This document shows, piece by piece, positions 6,486 to 10,362 of a stretch of DNA of 10,362 nt. The position numbers and the translations under genes are program-made. The notes beneath the pieces are model-generated. The model saw only the letters and a list, made by a program, of their open reading frames with translations. It was not told the DNA's origin and made no database searches. The stretch lies in assembly GCA_946614405.1 (NCBI GenBank), contig CAMOGZ010000034.1:1-10362 (forward strand). The letters are read 5' to 3'. The stretch's first letter is position 1, and every line of letters begins with the position of its first letter. This DNA is from an uncultured Eubacterium sp. (GTDB lineage: Bacteria; Bacillota; Clostridia; Peptostreptococcales; Anaerovoracaceae).

Positions 6486-7294
6486 ATGAATGTCCCCTCC
6501 CCAGACTTATCCAGACGGTTCAGCACCGTCATACTGATGACGATAAAGATCATCATGACCAGGGACAGCCCAGAGCCAAGGTTCCAGTTGGCGCTGGTGG
6601 TGAATTCCTGTTCGATGATATTGCCGATGAGGTAGATCTTGCCTCCGCCCAGGATGTTGGAAATGACGAAGGTGGTGAGCGATGGCACAAAGACCATCGT
6701 AATGCCGCTGGCGATCCCGGGGATACTCAGCGGAAGGATGATCTTCTGCAGCACCGTCCGCTTGTCGGCGCCCAGGTCGTATGCCGCTTCAATAACGTTG
6801 TCATCGATCTTCACCAGTGCATTGTAGATGGGCAGAACCATAAAGGGCAGAAAGTCATAGACCATACCCAGTACCACTGCGGCCGGCGTATTGATGATGT
6901 GGATCATGGGAATGTGGATCGCCGAGAGCATTGTCTCGAAGATGCCGCCCTTCTCCAGGATCACCTGCCAGGCCATGGTGCGCAGCAGAAAGTTCATCCA
7001 CATGGGCAGGATGAAGATGAACACGATAAATCCCTTTCGCCCCAGACTGCTGTCCTTCAGGATCATAGCAAGGGGAAAGGCGATGATCAGGCAGATCACT
7101 GTGCTGACGAATGCCAGGAGCAGGGAAAGTCCCAGCGCCTGGGCATGCACCGGCTCGAAGATCGCCAGTATGTTTTTCAGTGTGAAAGCCCCGGTCCGGT
7201 CAGTGAATCCGTAATACAGGATCATCAACAGCGGGAAGACGGTTCCCACCAGGACCCAGAACAGGAACGGGGTGGCGTAAACTCGTTTATACAT
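6482..7294 (-). CDS. potB: Polyamine-type ABC transporter permease PotB
   Basis: This 270-residue permease pairs with PotC. Transmembrane segments are visible at about 8-30, 53-78, 87-108, 138-160, 195-213 and 240-260. The EAA loop is at 168-194 (IEAAYDLGADKRTVLQKIIL followed by PLSIPGI). The frame stays open upstream to 7486, but that region is out-of-frame potA coding sequence and gives an Arg/Ser-rich, non-membrane peptide. The ATG at 7294 gives the expected MYKRVYATPFLFW permease start, with GAGGAGG about 12 bases upstream. It overlaps the potA stop by 8 bases and potC by 4. The assignment to PotB over other type I permeases rests on gene order and resemblance. Confidence 0.93.
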   Translation of the reverse strand: MYKRVYATPFLFWVLVGTVFPLLMILYYGFTDRTGAFTLKNILAIFEPVHAQALGLSLLLAFVSTVICLIIAFPLAMILKDSSLGRKGFIVFIFILPMWMNFLLRTMAWQVILEKGGIFETMLSAIHIPMIHIINTPAAVVLGMVYDFLPFMVLPIYNALVKIDDNVIEAAYDLGADKRTVLQKIILPLSIPGIASGITMVFVPSLTTFVISNILGGGKIYLIGNIIEQEFTTSANWNLGSGLSLVMMIFIVISMTVLNRLDKSGEGTFI

Positions 7295-8360
7295 CCGTTT
7301 CGATGGCCTCCTCTTCCTTGCTCTTCGGCTTATGCATGATCTGAATGTTCTCCGGGAGCACATCCAGGCTGACTTTGGTCCCAACGGGGAAGCTGACGGT
7401 ATTCTGGACCAGCCATTCGTATCCGCCGGCCAGGATCTCCATCTCGTAATGGACTCCGATGAACACGTTATGGATGACTTCTCCATCCAGTTTGCCCTGT
7501 CCCGGTTTTCCGATGATCAGATCCTCCGGGCGGATCACTACGTCCACCGGGCGGTTCCGTCCGAATCCCTCGTCGATGCAGGGGAATACGGTGTCGCAGA
7601 TCCGGACATTGTAATCCTCTACCATGGTTCCGTCTATGATATTGCTGTCACCGATGAAGTCTGCCACAAAGGCATTCTCAGGCTCGTTATAGATTTCCTC
7701 CGGAGTTCCCATCTGCTGTATATAGCCGCCGTTCATGACTACCACCTTGTCGCTCATGGTCAGGGCTTCCTCCTGGTCATGGGTAACGTAGATAAAGGTG
7801 ATGCCCAGCTCGTTCTTCAGACGGATCAGCTCATAGTGCATCTCCTGGCGCAGTTTCAGATCCAGTGCGCCCAGGGGCTCATCCAGAAGCAGGACCTTCG
7901 GCTCGTTGACGATGGCTCTGGCCATGGCAACACGCTGCTGCTGTCCACCGGAGAGTGACTCGATCCGGCGCCGTTCAAAGCCGTCCAGGTTCACCATCTT
8001 CAGTCCATATTTCACCTTCTCACGGATCTGGGAATCACTCATTCCCTTGATCCTAAGACCAAAGGCGACATTGTCCCCTACGTTCATGTGAGGAAAGAGC
8101 GCATACTTCTGGAATACAGTGTTGATATGCCTCTTGTTGGGCGGAACATCGGTGATGTCCTTCCCCTCGAAGAACACGCGGCCGCTGTCCGGCCTCTCAA
8201 AGCCGCCTACGATCCGCAGTGTGGTGGTCTTACCACAGCCGGAAGGACCCAGAAGGGTGATAAATTCATTCTCGTTCACCGTCAGGCTGAAATCATCCAG
8301 CACCACATTATCGTCAAAGGCCTTGGTGATGTTTTTCAATTCGATCAAAGACTGTTTCAT
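7287..8360 (-). CDS. potA: Polyamine-type ABC transporter ATPase PotA
   Basis: This 357-residue cytoplasmic ATPase powers the PotBC channel. All nucleotide-binding motifs are intact: Walker A GPSGCGKT (38-45), Q-loop Q84 in TVFQKYALFP, signature LSGGQ (136-140), Walker B VLLLDEP (156-162) and switch H194 in YVTHDQEEA. A C-terminal TOBE-type regulatory domain spans about 240-345 (VVIRPEDLII near 274-283). Two in-frame ATGs exist. The one at 8360 has GGAG six bases upstream and is preferred; the one at 8372 adds MENR but lacks a ribosome binding site. The gene follows the regulator gene by 18 bases, or six if the upstream start is used, so the two are co-transcribed. It overlaps potB by eight bases. 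CysA, MalK or FbpC alternatives are unlikely given the neighbouring potB, potC and potD. Confidence 0.93.
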   Translation of the reverse strand: MKQSLIELKNITKAFDDNVVLDDFSLTVNENEFITLLGPSGCGKTTTLRIVGGFERPDSGRVFFEGKDITDVPPNKRHINTVFQKYALFPHMNVGDNVAFGLRIKGMSDSQIREKVKYGLKMVNLDGFERRRIESLSGGQQQRVAMARAIVNEPKVLLLDEPLGALDLKLRQEMHYELIRLKNELGITFIYVTHDQEEALTMSDKVVVMNGGYIQQMGTPEEIYNEPENAFVADFIGDSNIIDGTMVEDYNVRICDTVFPCIDEGFGRNRPVDVVIRPEDLIIGKPGQGKLDGEVIHNVFIGVHYEMEILAGGYEWLVQNTVSFPVGTKVSLDVLPENIQIMHKPKSKEEEAIETDV

Positions 8361-8378
8361 TCTGTTCTCCATACTCTG

Positions 8379-8912
8379 TTAAAAACTAGGGGGCGTACTG
8401 ACCCAGATCAATTTGGCTCCCTTGCGGGATGTGAGATAATGCCGTTTCTCCGGCACATAATAGAAGGATTCTCCGGCTTTGGCCGTGTAGCTCTTGCCAC
8501 CGATATGGACGGTCACTTCACCGGATATCACATACCCGAACTCTTCTCCTTCATGGGGCATGTCCTGATAAGTGGATCCGCCGGGTTCCAGCGTAAGACG
8601 AACAGGCTCCATCATGTTCTTCTGCGCATTGGGAACGATCCACTCGATCTTATTGGCCAGCTTGGGATCCACCTTCTCGAAGTAGTCGTCGAAACCGAAG
8701 ACCACAGGCTCTTCCTTCTCTTCATGAAAGAATTCTGAAAGGGATGCTCCCAAGCAGATCAAAATATCCTCCAGTGTGGCGATGGAAGGTGATGTAAGGT
8801 CCCTCTCCAGCTGAGAAATGAACCCTTTCGACAGTTCTGCCCGGTCCGCGAGTTCCTCCTGTGTCAGTCCTTTTGCAATTCTGAGTTCTTTGATTCTGTG
8901 TCCTATCTCCAT
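8379..8912 (-). CDS. XRE-family regulator with cupin sensor domain (PuuR-like)
   Basis: This 177-residue protein has an N-terminal XRE helix-turn-helix (about 6-60; LTQEELADRAELSKGFISQL at 16-35) and a C-terminal cupin domain (about 105-175). The cupin motif contains H120 and E122-E124 (PHEGEEFGYVISG) and later YYVPEKRHYL. Cupin regulators of this form usually sense a small ligand. It is first in the operon with potABCD, which points to a polyamine or similar compound as its signal, by analogy with PuuR. The start at 8912 has AGAGG five bases upstream. The three-half-site operator lies 9-38 bases upstream of the start codon, so it probably represses its own operon and releases, or binds, with ligand. 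It may also act on the divergent hydrolase gene, although the repeats there have a different sequence. Confidence 0.9.
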   Translation of the reverse strand: MEIGHRIKELRIAKGLTQEELADRAELSKGFISQLERDLTSPSIATLEDILICLGASLSEFFHEEKEEPVVFGFDDYFEKVDPKLANKIEWIVPNAQKNMMEPVRLTLEPGGSTYQDMPHEGEEFGYVISGEVTVHIGGKSYTAKAGESFYYVPEKRHYLTSRKGAKLIWVSTPPSF

Positions 8913-8920
8913 AATGTCCT

Positions 8921-8950
8921 CTAAACTTTCTGTTTAGTATTTCTAAACAG
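8921..8950. promoter_or_regulatory. Three-half-site operator of the regulator-pot operon
   Basis: Half-sites CTAAAC (8921-8926), GTTTAG (8932-8937) and CTAAAC (8943-8948) alternate in orientation at an exact 11-base period. The last two extend into a perfect palindrome CTGTTTAG-TATTT-CTAAACAG (8930-8950). The element lies just downstream of the predicted transcription start (near 8957) and upstream of the ribosome binding site, a classic repressor position. One face of the helix would be occupied by adjacent dimers or one asymmetric complex. The regulator encoded alongside is the likely binder. Confidence 0.7.
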
Positions 8951-8963
8951 GATTGTGTCAAAT

Positions 8964-8992
8964 ATTTTATCAGAAATAGACTATCTGGTCAA
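8964..8992 (-). promoter_or_regulatory. Promoter of the regulator-potABCD operon
   Basis: On the minus strand, TTGACC (8992-8987) and TAAAAT (8969-8964) are separated by 17 bases, matching 5/6 at each element. Transcription would start near 8957, giving a leader of about 45 bases that contains the operator at 8921-8950. A second TTGACA at 8961-8956 has only a weak -10 partner (TACTAA, spacing 16) inside the operator; it could be a minor start. Confidence 0.75.
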
Positions 8993-9000
8993 CTAGTCTA
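8977..9000. repeat. Inverted repeat spanning the pot operon -35
   Basis: TAGACTA (8977-8983) and TAGTCTA (8994-9000) are perfect 7-base inverted arms around a 10-base centre that contains the -35 TTGACC. A protein bound here would cover the -35 element and act as a repressor. The sequence differs from the CTAAAC/GTTTAG half-sites, so a second regulator may be involved. Confidence 0.5.
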
Positions 9001-9046
9001 ACTGAAAAAACAAAAAAAGACCTATCGCTATGGTCCCAGGTAAAAA

Positions 9047-9060
9047 GTTAATAAATTAAC
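9047..9060. promoter_or_regulatory. Upstream operator-like palindrome of the hydrolase promoter
   Basis: GTTAATAAATTAAC fits GTTA-N6-TAAC with 6-base perfect arms. Its centre lies about 61 bases upstream of the predicted transcription start near 9115. A second site of the same form, on the -10 element, begins 54 bases downstream. Confidence 0.55.
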
Positions 9061-9079
9061 AAAAAATCTGCTGCAAGTA

Positions 9080-9108
9080 TTGTACTGTATTAGTAAGTTT
9101 GTTATACT
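9080..9108 (+). promoter_or_regulatory. Promoter of the M20-type hydrolase gene
   Basis: TATACT (9103-9108) is a good -10 with an extended TG at 9100-9101. The -35 at 9080-9085 is TTGTAC, 17 bases away, matching only the TTG. A weak -35 with an extended -10 suits a regulated promoter. The start near 9115 gives a leader of about 33 bases with AGAGG at 9133-9137. Confidence 0.65.
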
Positions 9109-9114
9109 ATTAAC
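9101..9114. promoter_or_regulatory. Operator-like palindrome over the hydrolase -10
   Basis: GTTATACTATTAAC matches GTTA-N6-TAAC and covers the whole -10 element, so a bound protein would block RNA polymerase. It pairs with the copy at 9047-9060, 54 bases (about five helical turns) away. Confidence 0.55.
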
Positions 9115-9147
9115 AAAGAATTCAAACTGGAAAGAGGATGATCATAA

Positions 9148-10359
9148 ATGGATGTAAACAAAGAGATCAACTGGATCACTGAGGCCATCGAGTCCTATGC
9201 CGAGACCTCGATCCGCAGGGGGGAATACTGGCGGGCTCCCTACACTCCGGAGGACAAGGCTGCAGCGGAATTACTCCAGAAATGGATGGAAGAGCGCGGA
9301 ATGACGACCTATTTTGACAGCGTCGGCAATCTCTTCGGCCGTATTGAGGGAAAAGAACCTGGTGTAATCATGACCGGATCCCACAGAGACACCGTTCGTC
9401 ATGGAGGCAAATACAGCGGTGCACTGGGAATGCTGTGCTCCATCGAGGCCGTTGGGGCTTTGTACGAGGAGCTGGGACAGCCCCAGAAGACCGTGGAAGT
9501 CGTGGCCACCGTGGAAGAGGAAGGCTTCCGCTTTTTCTCAAGCTTTATTGGCAGCCGTGCTATCATCGGCAAGCTGACAGAGGATGACCTGAAGGAGACC
9601 GACGATAACGGGATGACCCTGGAAGAGGCCATCACGGAAGCAGGATACTATCACGGCGAGCTTCCGAAAGCCCGGACAGACATCGAGCATTTCCTGGAGC
9701 TGGATACCGAACAGGGCGCCATCATGGAGCGCTCCGGCAAGAATGTGGGACTGGTGCAGTCCATCGTAGGACTGAAGATCGGCAAGATCACCATCCGCGG
9801 GGAACGCGGCCATGCGGGAACCTACCCCATGAGCATGCGTGCCGATGCCGTACCTCTGGCTGCCAAGGTGATCGTAGACCTGACCCGCTGGGCCAGAAAC
9901 CGGAATGATCGTGTGGCATGTACATTCGGAAACGTAGAGGTATCACCGGGCAAGACCAATATCATCGCTGACGAGGTGGTGATCACCTTTGACATCCGCT
10001 CCACCAATGAGTCTTTGATCAATGAGGCGGAGTCCATGCTGAAGGAGTTCCAGAGAGGACTGGGACGAGGTCTGTCACTGGAATATGAGGTGGCCGCCTA
10101 CGATAAACCGGCGGACATGGATATGGACGGTGTCTTCGCCATGCGCGACATCGCCGCCGAAGAAGGGATGAAGTACATGCGGATCAACAGCGGAGCCGCT
10201 CATGACTCCCAGATCATCGCCCAGATCGCTCCATCCAATATGATCTTCGTGCCCAGCCATGACGGGATCGCCCTGACACCCATGGAGTATACTTCTCCGG
10301 AAAGCACCGTGGAGGGCTACACGCTTCTGAAGAAATATTTGCAGAAGCTGGCATGGTAA
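9148..10359 (+). CDS. M20/HyuC-AllC-type amidohydrolase with altered metal-site residues
   Basis: This 403-residue cytoplasmic protein has the normal length and order of the N-carbamoyl-L-amino-acid hydrolase/allantoate amidohydrolase/beta-ureidopropionase group. Motifs seen are GSHRDTV (77-83), GGKYSGALG (86-94), EEEGFRF (123-129), ELDTEQG (184-190), GHAGTYPMSMRADA (221-234, lid/dimer domain), SGAAHD (348-353) and IFVPSHDGIALTP (366-378). Family members hold two metals with His, bridging Asp, Glu, His and His. Here H79 and E125 remain, but the bridging Asp is S90, the ELH histidine is D186 and the late GISH histidine is L376. The frame is intact from ATG to stop and has its own promoter, so it is unlikely to be a decayed gene. 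The start has AGAGG ten bases upstream. It is transcribed divergently from the polyamine-type operon, suggesting action on a related amide or ureido compound. Fold confident; reaction unknown. Confidence 0.85.
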   Translation: MDVNKEINWITEAIESYAETSIRRGEYWRAPYTPEDKAAAELLQKWMEERGMTTYFDSVGNLFGRIEGKEPGVIMTGSHRDTVRHGGKYSGALGMLCSIEAVGALYEELGQPQKTVEVVATVEEEGFRFFSSFIGSRAIIGKLTEDDLKETDDNGMTLEEAITEAGYYHGELPKARTDIEHFLELDTEQGAIMERSGKNVGLVQSIVGLKIGKITIRGERGHAGTYPMSMRADAVPLAAKVIVDLTRWARNRNDRVACTFGNVEVSPGKTNIIADEVVITFDIRSTNESLINEAESMLKEFQRGLGRGLSLEYEVAAYDKPADMDMDGVFAMRDIAAEEGMKYMRINSGAAHDSQIIAQIAPSNMIFVPSHDGIALTPMEYTSPESTVEGYTLLKKYLQKLAW

Positions 10360-10362
10360 TAT

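Noticed and set aside
7295-7486. Upstream extension of potB into potA
   Set aside because: The extra 64 residues are an Arg/Ser-rich out-of-frame reading of potA; ATG 7294 gives the normal permease start.
8361-8372. potA start at 8372
   Set aside because: It lacks a ribosome binding site, while ATG 8360 has GGAG six bases upstream. The difference is only four residues, so it is kept as an alternative.
8088-8738. 216-codon open frame on the plus strand opposite the regulator and potA
   Set aside because: It is antisense to two well-supported genes and has no recognisable domain or convincing ribosome binding site.
8956-8961. TTGACA (minus strand) as the main -35 of the regulator operon
   Set aside because: Its only -10 partner is TACTAA (3/6) at spacing 16, while TTGACC-17-TAAAAT just upstream is much better; at most a minor start.
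9148-10359. Hydrolase as a pseudogene because of lost metal ligands
   Set aside because: The frame is uninterrupted and of full family length, other motifs are kept, and it has a well-formed promoter with operator-like sites.

Overview
The window looks like chromosomal DNA from an anaerobic, low-to-mid-GC Gram-positive bacterium of the Clostridia (Bacillota). The clues are strong AGGAGG-type ribosome binding sites, genes rich in G and C separated by AT-rich intergenic DNA, a lipoprotein-anchored PotD, an XRE-cupin regulator leading a potABCD operon, and a DUF5685/J-domain gene pair with a cysteine-rich tail. I cannot name a genus. No phage, transposon, CRISPR, tRNA or rRNA signal is visible, and no stretch without a gene exceeds 300 bases.

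Layout: (1) 95-1108 (+), a PLP-dependent D-cysteine desulfhydrase/ACC deaminase family enzyme with its own promoter. It ends at a shared hairpin terminator facing (2) a two-gene minus-strand operon, DUF5685 protein (2682-1804) then J-domain protein (1841-1161), overlapping by 38 bases. (3) A 185-base divergent promoter region (2683-2867) also drives a secreted GH25 lysozyme with C-terminal Ig/FnIII-like domains (2868-4529, +). (4) A second shared terminator (4554-4624) separates it from a five-gene minus-strand operon: XRE-cupin regulator, potA, potB, potC, potD (8912-4628). Its genes are coupled by 4-, 8- and 20-base overlaps. (5) A 235-base divergent regulatory region (8913-9147) has well-formed promoters in both directions and several distinct inverted repeats. 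(6) 9148-10359 (+) is a full-length M20/HyuC-AllC-type amidohydrolase.

How the genes may work together: the regulator and transporter form a recognisable polyamine-type uptake operon, probably autoregulated through a three-half-site operator just downstream of its promoter. The divergent hydrolase probably acts on a compound related to what is imported. It keeps the M20 fold motifs but appears to have lost three of the five residues that hold the paired metal ions in its family, so its chemistry may differ. This hydrolase, with its regulatory region and the transporter, is the best candidate for something not yet described. The second candidate is the DUF5685 protein, whose two Asp-rich motifs resemble those of squalene/phytoene-synthase-type enzymes. 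It is paired with a J-protein whose tail is studded with cysteines.
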